Translations under genes and position numbers: made by a program | In this document: positions 39,001 to 49,440 of the stretch, piece by piece | Position numbering within the stretch: position 1 is the stretch's first letter | Layout of the letters: each line of letters begins with the position of its first letter | Notes under the pieces: model-generated | What the model was told of the DNA's origin: nothing | The model's input: only the letters and a program-made list of their open reading frames with translations | The model's database searches: none | Origin: Prinia subflava | Taxonomy: Eukaryota > Chordata > Aves > Passeriformes > Cisticolidae | Reading direction: 5' to 3' | Length of the DNA: 64,000 nucleotides | NCBI RefSeq assembly: GCF_021018805.1 | Contig: NC_086256.1 | Location: forward strand, 9,118,032-9,182,031

Positions 39001-42000
39001 TTATAAGTGCTAGCTTTGCATGAAAGTAATGGACTGTGAATGTCTGGATCCCTCAGGCCTGCTCTGAAAATCATGGAAAACCATTATGATACTTCTAAAA
39101 ATGTTATAAAAGCTTTTCTTAGAAGTACAGAAAATACAGAACACAGAGCATGGCAGGGCTGCTCTCTGCTCTGCTTCCCTAAGGTTTACACAACTTGAAT
39201 ATTATTGACAATGGGGATCCATTTCCACTCACTCCAAGGGCAAAGTCATGCATGCATTGCAGAATTTTGGTAGGATTTGTCTTCAAATACGTTTCCATTG
39301 CCTTGTGCCAGTGAAGGAAACAAGAAGCATAGCTTGGATTTGCAATGGAAGCGAGTGAGAAAGGCTGATGTATTTGCTAGCTTTCCTAGAGGTTTCTCTA
39401 GCAATGAATTTTATTTCTGTGTCAGGAAACTACATGTGCCTCAGAAACAGATTTGTCGTGTAGTCTTACTTGCTAAGATTTTCGTAATCTTCTAAACTGG
39501 ATCCAGATTATTGACCTCCTTGAAGATAAAGACTGAGACCTTGAATTTCCCTCAGTGCTCTGAATCTTAAAGCTCAGAACCAATTACCAAATATGGCATT
39601 TGGATATTAAAGCACTGGAGTTGCCAGTGAGCTCTAGAATAGAACTGATGGGCAAAATGATAGAACACCAGTATCTCAAACAAGTGTGTCCCAAAACAAG
39701 TAGCATAAGAAGTCCTTACTAAACTGTTATATCAAGTGAAAGTGTAAAGGTAAAAGAAAATGTGTGCTGTAAACTTAGTTTGTATCTGTGAAGTAGTTTA
39801 AGCCAGCTTTAGTGCATATGAGATTTATACCAAAGTGTACATCATGGGTCAGTATTACATTGCAAAATCCTCAGTGTTCCCTGGGCACTGCCAGAACCTG
39901 CAGATAAACAGCACTTTTAATTTTGTTGCTGTAAAGTACGGTGGGGTGATTGAGAGTTGCTGCCCAGGAAAACTGACCTTTTTCCAGCACAGAGTCTCCT
40001 GGCAGAGAGAGGATCTGCTCTAAACAAGTCCTGAGCAATGATCTATTGCTCCTTTTGGTGTCACAGATGCCTGGCCTGAATAAAAAAATGTACTGATGGC
40101 CCATTACCCTGCATGCTGGTCTGTGTGCCTGCCTAATGCCAGTGTCAAACTCATTCCCTCACCCTGCTTAAGGCCTCAGGCTAGGAAAGAACCTGGACAG
40201 AATTCCCACTCTTTCTGGTGATTTAAAGTAACATTTTTTCATGTTCTATTCACTGGAGTCCCTTTAGCATGCTGTAGCACTGCTGGTGATGTGACCTACT
40301 TTCTCTACATACTGTGAGTGTGCCTGCTGCATACTGTATGTCTTTGTGGCCAGAAATGTGCAGAGTATTCTGAATGAGCAGTGCCTTAATTTAAAAGAAA
40401 TTCATCTGAGTAGCTTGGGGCCTTCCTTTTCTTCCTATTGTTTTAGGATTTCTTGCTCTGACCAGTCCTTAACCTATTGCTTTTGAAAGAGCCCAAAGTA
40501 CAAGTCACTTTCTCATTCACCTGTGAAAGGGCCCTATGTCCTATAAAAGAGAAAGAGATAATTATAAAAAAAACAGGGAAAAAGGATTTAAAATAAAAAT
40601 ATCCTGCTCATTGTACATAGGGAACTAATTTGTTCAGGGAGGATCTTTCAAGCATTTATGTTTCTCACATTTAGTTAAGGTTTGAAGAAACAACTTATGG
40701 GTTTCTGGACTGCAGAAGTTAGACTTTTCACAAATCATGACTTTTCATAAACTTGACTTCATAATTACTTCCACTGGGACAAAGAAAAGCTCCTAACAAT
40801 GGAATTAGGCCTCGTCACCCAGCTATAGAACAAACCACAGTCAGGTAATAAACCTGATTAGGAAACATTTCACCTGACAAGTCAATAAATACTGGTGAAA
40901 AAAATATAAACTCTATAATTAATATATTTTATTCATATTCCTGAGGAAACAACATGCATACCATGAATATTAATTTCTCAAATTTTAGCCTCTATCTCCA
41001 GCAGAGCCCCTACCTCTGACAGCAGATTCAGGGATGAACCCACTGAGAGTACATGTCTCCTGACCCTAAGCTGTTTGGTTCAGGCCCTGGTTACCTTCCA
41101 TCTGTTATTGTTCTTTCTCCCTCAAAAAGCCCAGAAAACCAGTGTGAAGATACTGCAGATATGCATCTTCTGACCTTTCTGCATTTGCAAATCTGCTGCA
41201 ATGTCCAATTCTAGTCATTGACCACATGACAACCCACATATTTCATTTAAAAATGTAAGGCTGCAGCCCTCGTGATAACAAAAGAGTTTTGAAACATGAC
41301 CCTGAAGATTGAAAATGACAAACAGAAAATCTTTCCAAAGGCACTAATTACAAACACCGTGCTAAACATTAACTTTCTGGAAGCTATGCCTCATTGTTTT
41401 GGCACCCTCAGTTACTGGTATGAAGAGTCCTACAAGCCAATGAGACCAAATTTAAGTAGATGTTAACTGATAAGCAGAAAGTGTGCTTAAGAAAAGTAAG
41501 AGCCAAAAAGCACACCATAAAAGAGAAGTAGGAGGGAGAAAATTATGTAGGATAGTGGTAAGTCATGAGATCTCTCATCACGTCAACCAGCCAGAACTCT
41601 ACTCATTCCAGGCCATTTGTAGGTTTTTTTCCTACATTACCACTTACAAATTAAAAACAACTTAAAATTTAATATTTTAGACCTATATCCTACAGGACTC
41701 CTGTCTTTCCTTTTCTTTTAACTTCTTTGAAAATGTCATTCTGAGGCTGACAGCCTATTAGTTTATATTATTTTGGGTTTTGTGGAATTTCCTTATTTCA
41801 GTGCACATTCCTCATAGCAACTCCCCTGCCTGGGAAACATCGTTCTTCTTGTCCCCTATTAATTCATAAATACAAACTCTCCCCACATCTCCTTCAAGTG
41901 ACAGTTCACCCTTAGCACACCTATGCTCTGTTATGATACTGAACAGCAGCATTCATGAAACTCCCTCCCTCCCTCTCAGGATTTCCTCCACTCAGTAATA

Positions 42001-45000
42001 TCAGATAACCAAGCAGAAAACACCCACAATGCGAGCCCTTTGCTAAGTCTGTCAGTATAAAAGGTAGTGAGTGAACTGTTTAGTTTTCACGGGAATTTAG
42101 GTTTTCCTGGGCAGCTCAGAGTTTATGAACATGTCAAGCTAAGATAATATGCACATTGCTTGAAGATCTGTTGCTAAGCTGCACTGTAATCACACCACAT
42201 TACTAGCAGAGCCCCTGGACACCTCTTTGAGTTGAATCTGAGTCCAATGAAAATGTGAGAGAAGTAACTTTATCTTCCACACTAATCTCCGTGAAGGTAT
42301 GAAGCCTGCAAGGATGATTCCATATGTGTTCGTAACTGGCTGACAGACTGGGAGTGGGATGAAAGTGGAGAGAACCACTGTAAGAATAAATGTATTCCAT
42401 ACCGTAAGGTAAGAAAACCTGATCAACTGAAGTAGAAAATATGGCATTAGGAGTCCTTTTTTTTTCCCTGAATATATAAGAGTAAAAAGCTATCAGTGAA
42501 TTATTTTTTCTTCAGCAGTTTCAAGCCATTCCTACATCAGACTTTTTAAGTGTACAAATTGTCAAACATTCATTTTTATGTACAGCACTCACTCTAGGTA
42601 GATATACATTTAATTAATCACTATTCATTCCACTTGTGAAACAAAAGTCCAAGAAACTCTGATATTTGAACCCAGTGGGATTTAGAAAGTAAAAGATAAA
42701 TGACCTTTGTTCATACAGAGACACTGAAATGCATTTCATAAAGTTCCTTACACAATATGAGGTTCTACATACTTCCGTCTTTTTAAATTGGAATGTAAAT
42801 TCCCAAACCACTGAGGAATTTTTAAGATTTTCTTGTCTATTGCTTATCTTTGCCCTTTTCTCTATTTTACCTTGTCCTCCATCCCATCTTTCTGAGAATG
42901 TTTAATGGTTTGGATAACGAATTATATGAGCAAAAGTGTATGAAATGAGAACTGACAAGACTTGCAAGAGCAAGGAACCTGATCTACAGATCTTTCCAGA
43001 GTCAGGTAGGATTTTTCTAGTGACCCAAGTAAGTTTAGCATCAGGGTGATAAAATATAGTTCAAAAGTGTATTTGAATATTTTTAACAGTCGAACTTCAC
43101 TGAGTCCACGAAAAAGTGCCCAAATTGAAGAATTAAAAACAATTTAGGTGAAGTGCTTAGGGACTGGTAGTAAGGCTTGCAGATTAATAATTGTGAGTTC
43201 ATTTCAAGTGCATGTACTTCCAGAAGTCATTTCAGCAACTGATATAAGTGGAAGACACAGTCCAGTTAGTGCTGGATTGCTGTCTGCCTTGCAAAAGTGA
43301 CACTAATCAGCAGACTCAGGAAGGTGGCCAAAAACAAATGGGCTGTGGAAACTTACAGTTTAGTTTCCCAGATGTGCTAAATCATCAGTAGTTCCAGATG
43401 AAGTAAAAAACAAAATTATAATCTCCATAAATAATCTCCAGTCTCAGTTCAAACTGTCCCTGTGTCAGAGATAGGAGTTTTTAACCTTGAGTTCCCTTGC
43501 ACTTATTTCTTAAAGAAAATATACCATCTGCAGGGAAAAACATGCAGCAAATTCTGAGCTCTTATCACTTGAAGCCAGGCACAGCTATTCCTTAACTAAA
43601 TGGAACCACACCCTAAACTAGCCATGTTTTTCACTAAAAATAGACTTGCATGGTAAGTAAGCATAAAGATGAAATTTCTGCAGAGAAATTAAAAAACACA
43701 CATTTCCCATATGAAAACTACATGATATACAAACACGAGACTGCCTTGGTTTGGATTCAACTCATGGAAGGGTTCTCACATGTCTCACTTTTTTCACACA
43801 GAGGAGCAATCAGCAGCCCTACATGTGACATATGCAAGTGGTTCTAGGGCCCATTTGGGACAACTGCTGAATAAAGAACAAATGCTGAATATTAAGGACG
43901 CACAGCTGACCATGGCCAGTTTTAGCCTTGTCATTATTCTCCCAGCTGGGTGCTCCCCAAGCAATGTTAAAGCACAGACTAGGACATTTTCCAAGAACTA
44001 AAGAGTCAGAATCCTTTGCAGTAATTTAGGGACATATTGGGGAAACAGGCTGTGTGCTCCATGTGTTTGCTGCAGCATTCTGATTATGCTCTGATCTTTA
44101 AGCAGAATTAGGAGGAAGGTCAAAATAAAATCATCAATTTTGCAAGTAAAAAAGCACAAACACATTACAGAACCTGTGGGACACAAGTATAGAGTGTGTA
44201 TATGTCTCTTGCATAAAGACCTAAACAAACGCATGTGACAGGCTTTAATACTTTCTGGAATGATTAGCTAAAAGCAGATAGAAATTCAGAATTGCACAGG
44301 AGCTGGAAGAAAATATCTAATGCTACTTAAAATCACAGGAATAGTGGGAAAGAAAGAGAGATTCACAGTGTCAGATCTTTGTATGAGCTAGTAATGGTGG
44401 TAACCAGCAGAGCATCCAGAAATTACAGCAGTAGGATAAACACTGTAGGAATCAGCATCACGGGCAGGAACTACTTTTACTTTTACAGATAAAACAAAGG
44501 TTCCATCAGACAGATGCTGGTGATGTGGTCAAGGTGAATCAGTCAGCAACAGAGCGCTGTGGTGCTGCTGCCTGGCCCACAGTTTTAACACTCCTTAATT
44601 TCCAAGGCTTCTGCTCCTGCCACCACTCCCAACCCCAATCTCATTCTTAACTTTGCTTCTGGGAGTACCTGAAGTTTCCTTTTCGGAAATAGAAAAGATT
44701 GAACTTCAACCACAAACACATGGGAGAAAAGCAGGCAAGATAAAGTGTACTTACTGCCTGCTTTGTGTCTGGACATGATAACTCTTAAGCTAATATTCTT
44801 TAGACAAACTCAAGCTGGGCAGGCAGAAGGTTGTTACAATGTGAGCTCAGCAAACAAACAGTTTCTTTGTTGTGTGGTTGACAGGTCCTATGACACTAGG
44901 ACTTACAAAATGTTACAGTACCAAGAACAGAACAGCTTCACTTTATAAGGGTACATGAAGCTGCAATTCACAGTTTCTTGAGCCAGAAAGGCCATTGCCC

Positions 45001-45844
45001 CACTGGAAAAAGCACTTTGGAAGCTTGACAAAAACGTACTTTCTTCAAGCAGTTGCTAAATTTTTTTGCTTCTCTTTGCCTGTGAGGTCCTGCCCGGCCA
45101 TGAAGCACATTGCAGCAGGCACAATGAGATTCCTCGGAGCTGTGACTCCATGGGCTGTCTCTGGCCTGAAAATAAAAAGATTCCCGTATTCAAAGCACTG
45201 TCTGGCACTTTCAGCACTACTCAGATTTCAAGGCATGTCAGAGTGTCCTGACATGCTACAAGTTGTAAAGGCTCTCACACACAGCTTTAACTGTGAGCCC
45301 CAGGGAGCTGCTGGGCTGTCAGCCCCAGGGTGGAAATGAAGGGCAGCTGTTGATCCCTGCATTTTGTGTAACCATTGCTCTCAAAACAGGCAAATTACTT
45401 TTGCCAGTTGTGGGACTGGGTAACATTTTCAGACATCTCAGAAGAGAAGAAGCATAGCACACAACAAGACAGTAAATGACTCCAGACAATGTTTTTATTA
45501 CCAGGTACCAATTTTTAAAAAGTGATAAATTTTTATCAATTTTGTACGAACTGATGCTAATTCAAGTCTATTTAAATGTAAATTTCTTATTTGACACACA
45601 GATGTATGCAAATGGGATTGACATGTGCCAGAGTATGTGGGGGGAGTCATTTAAAGTGAGCAAATCCTCCTGCCTCTGCTTGCAAATGAACAAGAAGGAC
45701 TCGGTGGCAATCAAGTATCTCCTCTCCGAAAGCTCAGAGGAAAGCTCGAGCAGCAGCAGCAGCAGCAGTGAGGAGCATGCCTGCCAAAATAAACTCCTGA
45801 AGTTTGAGAAACTAAAGCGAAAGGAAGGCGAACAGACAAGATAA
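35866..45844 (+). CDS. RBP: Riboflavin-binding protein, complete, five coding exons
   Basis: Secreted carrier that binds riboflavin one to one and delivers it from hen plasma to yolk and egg white. Loss in chicken (rd) causes riboflavinuria and embryo death. Exons are 35866-36004, 36722-36821, 37910-38038, 42297-42408 and 45602-45844, giving 240 codons plus stop with all junction phases consistent. The signal peptide is residues 1-17 (MLKFAITLLAVLTSSTC) and the mature N-terminus is QKYGCLEGD. The folate-receptor-like domain holds all 18 cysteines expected for nine disulfides. Ligand-domain landmarks include NSYWNRCG, CFYRCSPYAARW, CQSFCDDWYEAC and NWLTDW. An acidic phosphoserine tract covers residues 202-218, followed by a Lys/Glu-rich tail. 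Chicken RBP is 238 aa. Both chicken glycosylation sequons are lost (Asp53; Asn164-Gly-Ile) and a new one, Asn105-Asp-Thr, is present. The gene looks functional. Confidence 0.96.
36722..36821 (+). CDS. RBP: RBP exon 3
   Basis: 100 bp, acceptor TTCCAACAG| and donor AATC|GTAAGT. Encodes SSCCYADFTEQLAHSPVIK and VSNSYWNRCGQLSKS. Residue 53 is Asp where chicken has the glycosylated Asn. Confidence 0.96.
37910..38038 (+). CDS. RBP: RBP exon 4
   Basis: 129 bp, acceptor CCACCCCAG| and donor GACTG|GTAGGT. Encodes CEDFTKKIECFYRCSPYAAR, then WIHPNDTAAIQAVPL and CQSFCDD. The last Trp codon is split TG|G. Contains the new sequon Asn105-Asp-Thr. Confidence 0.96.
42297..42408 (+). CDS. RBP: RBP exon 5
   Basis: 112 bp, acceptor CTCCGTGAAG| (AAG rather than the usual CAG) and donor CGTAAG|GTAAGA. 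Encodes YEACKDDSICVRNWLTDWEW, then DESGENHCKNKCIPYRK. Confidence 0.95.
45602..45844 (+). CDS. RBP: RBP exon 6 (last coding exon)
   Basis: Acceptor GACACACAG| precedes an in-frame ATG that is residue 161 rather than a start. Encodes MYANGIDMCQSMWGESFKVS, then KSSCLCLQMNKKDSVAIKYL and the tract SESSEESSSSSSSSSEE. The tail ends GEQTR and TAA. Six consecutive AGC codons lie inside the serine run. Confidence 0.97.
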   Translation: MYANGIDMCQSMWGESFKVSKSSCLCLQMNKKDSVAIKYLLSESSEESSSSSSSSSEEHACQNKLLKFEKLKRKEGEQTR

Positions 45845-45940
45845 ATGCTAGTGGATGTATGTCAGGACAAGAGAAATCGTCGTGGAAGCTGGGCTTGGGG
45901 CATCATGCCAGCCTGCTTTATCCCTTCCTTTCTAGAACAT

Positions 45941-45946
45941 AATAAA
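45941..45946 (+). terminator. RBP: RBP polyadenylation signal
   Basis: AATAAA about 100 bases after the stop codon; cleavage would fall near 45960-45970. The short 3' UTR fits the compact chicken mRNA. Confidence 0.8.
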
Positions 45947-48879
45947 TCAATGGCTGGTTCTATTAATCTTTCTCTGATGTTTTTGCATCTGCATCACAAA
46001 GCTCCAGGCAGGCTAGCACAGGTGTAATCTTGTGACTTGAACTGAACACTACAAGCCCAAAGGAAACATCTAGGGCTTGACTTTCAAAGAGGAAGAGGCA
46101 CAGGCAGCCCCTGGCTGACTTAAGGTGGAACAGTGAGAGCTGGAGACCTCTGGAAGGTCATGCCTGCCAGAAATGCACCAAATCTTCAACCCAAACCCTT
46201 CATTAGCACAGGCACACAGCACTCCTGTCACGAGTTCCTCTGTGCCTGGGTCTGCTCAGATAAAGAAGAAATCTTCAGGCAGAAATAGGTCAGGGAGCCT
46301 GGCTGCCGACCACTGAAAATGTATTTATTTTGAATCTTAAAAACAGGACTTTATGGTGTACTACATAAATCCCTGGATCCAAATATTGTCAGTACACAGC
46401 ATGCACAGTCTGTTGCACAGGGCTTTTACCTTAAGCAAAAGCAGTAGAGAAGTCTCCTACAATATCAGTTTAAAGCATAATTTTGAGTGAAATTATCCCA
46501 CTGAATTATTCCAAACATAATGATCTCTGAGAAACCAAAGTATCAGGGACAGCTCCAGTCAGGTTTCTCTCATCAGTAATTCTGTTTCCCAGCATCACTA
46601 TTACAATCAAACTAAAAACAAAATCTGCACCAGTGCCATAGGGATTTGTCAGGTAAAGATGAATGAAATCCTGCTTTCAGTTATGCATCCATACTTCCTC
46701 TGACATCACTGCAGAGTGGACAGGTCTGTGCCATTCTGTACAGCTTTTTGCAATGCCATCACCACTGAAACCATGAGAAGGGTTGAATTTGGGGGTCACA
46801 TTATCAAATTGTGAAAATCAGCATCATCTTGGTGCTTCCAAAGGATATGGTTGCCTTCAGCATTTAAGGATCTGTTCCACAGTTAAAACAATGACTTGGC
46901 ACATCCTGTTTAACTGGGAGAATCTTAAAAATCTAACACACTTTCTTCACTGAGCTGTTTATTTATTGGAATGGTTTCACACAGCTGCAATAGTAATGCT
47001 AAACTCATTAGGTCATGCTCTGCTTCCAACCAGCTTCTCAGTACACTTAACAATGGACTAATTCCTACCAGCATTGAATTGTTTTCAGAATGATACTTTG
47101 CCACATCTGTATTTTGTGCTAACTCAATTTGTCAGTTCTACTGTTAGAAAAGAAAGAATAAGAATTTAGTCTTCTGTAAAACTCTGACAGTCCTTTTCTC
47201 CCCCTATCTCACCAACTCTTCTTTCCTGTCCTTTATTGCACCTGAATCAGAGCAGAAATTTCCGTGTTCTATTTGCTGTGCTCAAAATTCAAGAATTATC
47301 CCCTCTCACTGCTGTAACACCAACTTTTTCTGTATCACTATGGACAAACATTTTCTTCATGTTTTCTGTTAAGTATAGCACAGTTGTTTCTGGCTGTGTC
47401 TCTGCTCTTTTTCTTCCCATTCCACTTTATTCTCTTTGCTCTGACTAAATTACTCTTGAAACCACTCTCAACAAACAACTCCTCCATGGTTAATTTCAGG
47501 ATTACCCCTAAGACTGGTTAGTGCATGCTTTTAAAGAATATTGGGTCCTACAGCAAGAAAAAGGACCATGAAAGACCATTTTGCTCCTATTCATAACTTT
47601 CCCACTGACTCATGATGCACCCTAGGCAAAACATTTAACTCTTTTGAGACCAAAACAATTTTGCAGAGCTACCCTATTTCCTCTAGGTCATCTCTTTTCT
47701 AGGACAAAAATTCAAGAACTTCTCAGCTGTTCCTATGGGACAACTTTACCCTCTACAGCTCCCTGGTCCTAGAGGTGTGAACAATGATCTTGGTTCTCAG
47801 GCTCATTGCTTTGTACTTGTGATACAAAAATTTCACATTAATATGGCAATCTTCTTAAGCCACTGTTTGCTCTGTCTAGTTGCTTTATATACACAGTCAT
47901 TTACACCCTAAACAGCCTTTGTGATACTCAGCAATGCTATCAGTGGATGTTTTACATTTACAGAAAGACTAGGATAACTCAGGTAAAGCCAAAGGAAAAA
48001 TAACACAAATGGCTAAAAAACAGATCACAGCAATACACCATGAAGGCAACCAGGGAAAAGAGAGATCCAAGTTACTGGTGGCTGCAGACATCCCCAGTTA
48101 GTGCTGCCTGATTAGGTAGGTGCCTGTGTGCATCACAGCCCAAAAGCACATGTCCTGCCTCTGGAGCCACACTGGCCCACACCTGAAATGCCTCCATATT
48201 TAGTGAAATTAGACCTGACTAAGATCTTTATTAAAATGTCACAATGGTAGTCAAATGCTTTGGGGAATAGGTTGGGAAAATGTTTCTACACCAGTCTGAG
48301 GAAACAGATTTAAACCCCTTATCAATAAATTAAACTGGACTTATCAACAAAACAGTGTTGATAAAAATTAAAATTATTGCCAATTATTGACTTATTTACA
48401 ACCTGGATAAGAATCAACTTTTGTACTCTGCTACTTGGGCCTGGTGTCATGTTAACCAGCTAAGCTGGGTCATCCTGATTGCTCTGTTTATTTAATTTTC
48501 TTTCCTTAAACATGGGCAGAATACTGTGAGTCTTCTGAAATCTCACTGACATGCCAGGATTTCTTACAAATGAGACCTCTCATGGCAGAGCTGTTAGAGT
48601 TCTTTAGTATATATTATCTTAGCCTAGTGCTTTGAAATTGTGAATATTACTGATGATGATGATGAATCTCATCCTTAATTACTTGGAGACTGAATTGTTC
48701 AGCTTTGAGAAGACCTTTAAGATCACTGAGTCTGATGCTAGAAGCTTCTATGAAATGAAATAGTGCAAAAAGCCTGAGCATCCAAAACAAATTATTAAAC
48801 AATGCATTTGCATGGACCTTAAATGATAATGAAATCATACCAAAAATAATTATTGCACTATATAAGACAAATAATGTCA

Positions 48880-49440
48880 AACAGGCTAATTTGCCATGCT
48901 GAGAAACAACCAGCCCAAAGAGAAAGAGAAAGCTATAGAATAGATCTAGCTTTTTTAGGTTTTGATAACATTTGATACAATATTCTGATAAGCAACTGGA
49001 GAAAACCAAAATGCAAATGAAATCACTGTAATACTTGCTTAAAAATATATTAAAAGATTACTATGAGTATGTTGTCATTAAACTCAGATAGATCTTCTGT
49101 TAGTAATCCCTAAGGATCTGTTCTGATCCAGTCAACCCTTATGTTTCCTAAACAATGAAGTCAAGATTTTGCAAGCACTTTGAAGGATGAGATTAGTATA
49201 AAAAATGATCTTTCTAGCCAAAGAATCTACCAAGCCTCCAAAGGTGAAATTCTAAAAAAGGAGATGAAAAATGCTTGCACTGAGGAAAGATTAATCATTG
49301 GAAAAAAATATCCAGGAGAATACATGGCAAAGCAACAGCAGAGCAGCCAAGAAGTTGGGACGTGTAGTAGCAACCTGTGCCATTTACAGCTGAAATGTTA
49401 CACTGTGGAAGAAGGTTTAATCTTTTAAGGCTTCAGTGTA
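48880..49440 (+). mobile_element. possible decayed CR1-type LINE fragment
   Basis: Scattered resemblance to CR1 reverse transcriptase segments, such as TTTGATAACATTTGATACAA near 48958 and GATCTGTTCTGATCCAGTCA near 49112 (the 'gtactgggtccagt' region). No diagnostic tail follows, so the call is weak. Confidence 0.35.

Larger units (their letters stand above)
34996..45601 (+). other. RBP: RBP introns 1-5
   Basis: Introns are 34996-35846, 36005-36721, 36822-37909, 38039-42296 (the largest, 4.3 kb) and 42409-45601. All are GT-AG. They contain only short open frames, a T-run at 38699 and a pyrimidine-rich CTCT stretch near 38828-38850. I recognise no transposon or second gene in them. Confidence 0.8.

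Noticed and set aside
42054..42062. TATAAAAG in RBP intron 4 as an alternative promoter
   Set aside because: No first-exon or donor signal follows that would join exon 5 sensibly. A lone TATA-like word in AT-rich sequence is weak evidence.
45476..45601. 5' part of the open frame reaching RBP exon 6
   Set aside because: The frame is open upstream by chance. The true exon begins after the AG at 45600-45601, and residues before it do not match the protein.
48647..49009. 120-codon minus-strand open frame with hydrophobic stretches
   Set aside because: No recognisable family. The region looks more like decayed LINE sequence on the other strand.
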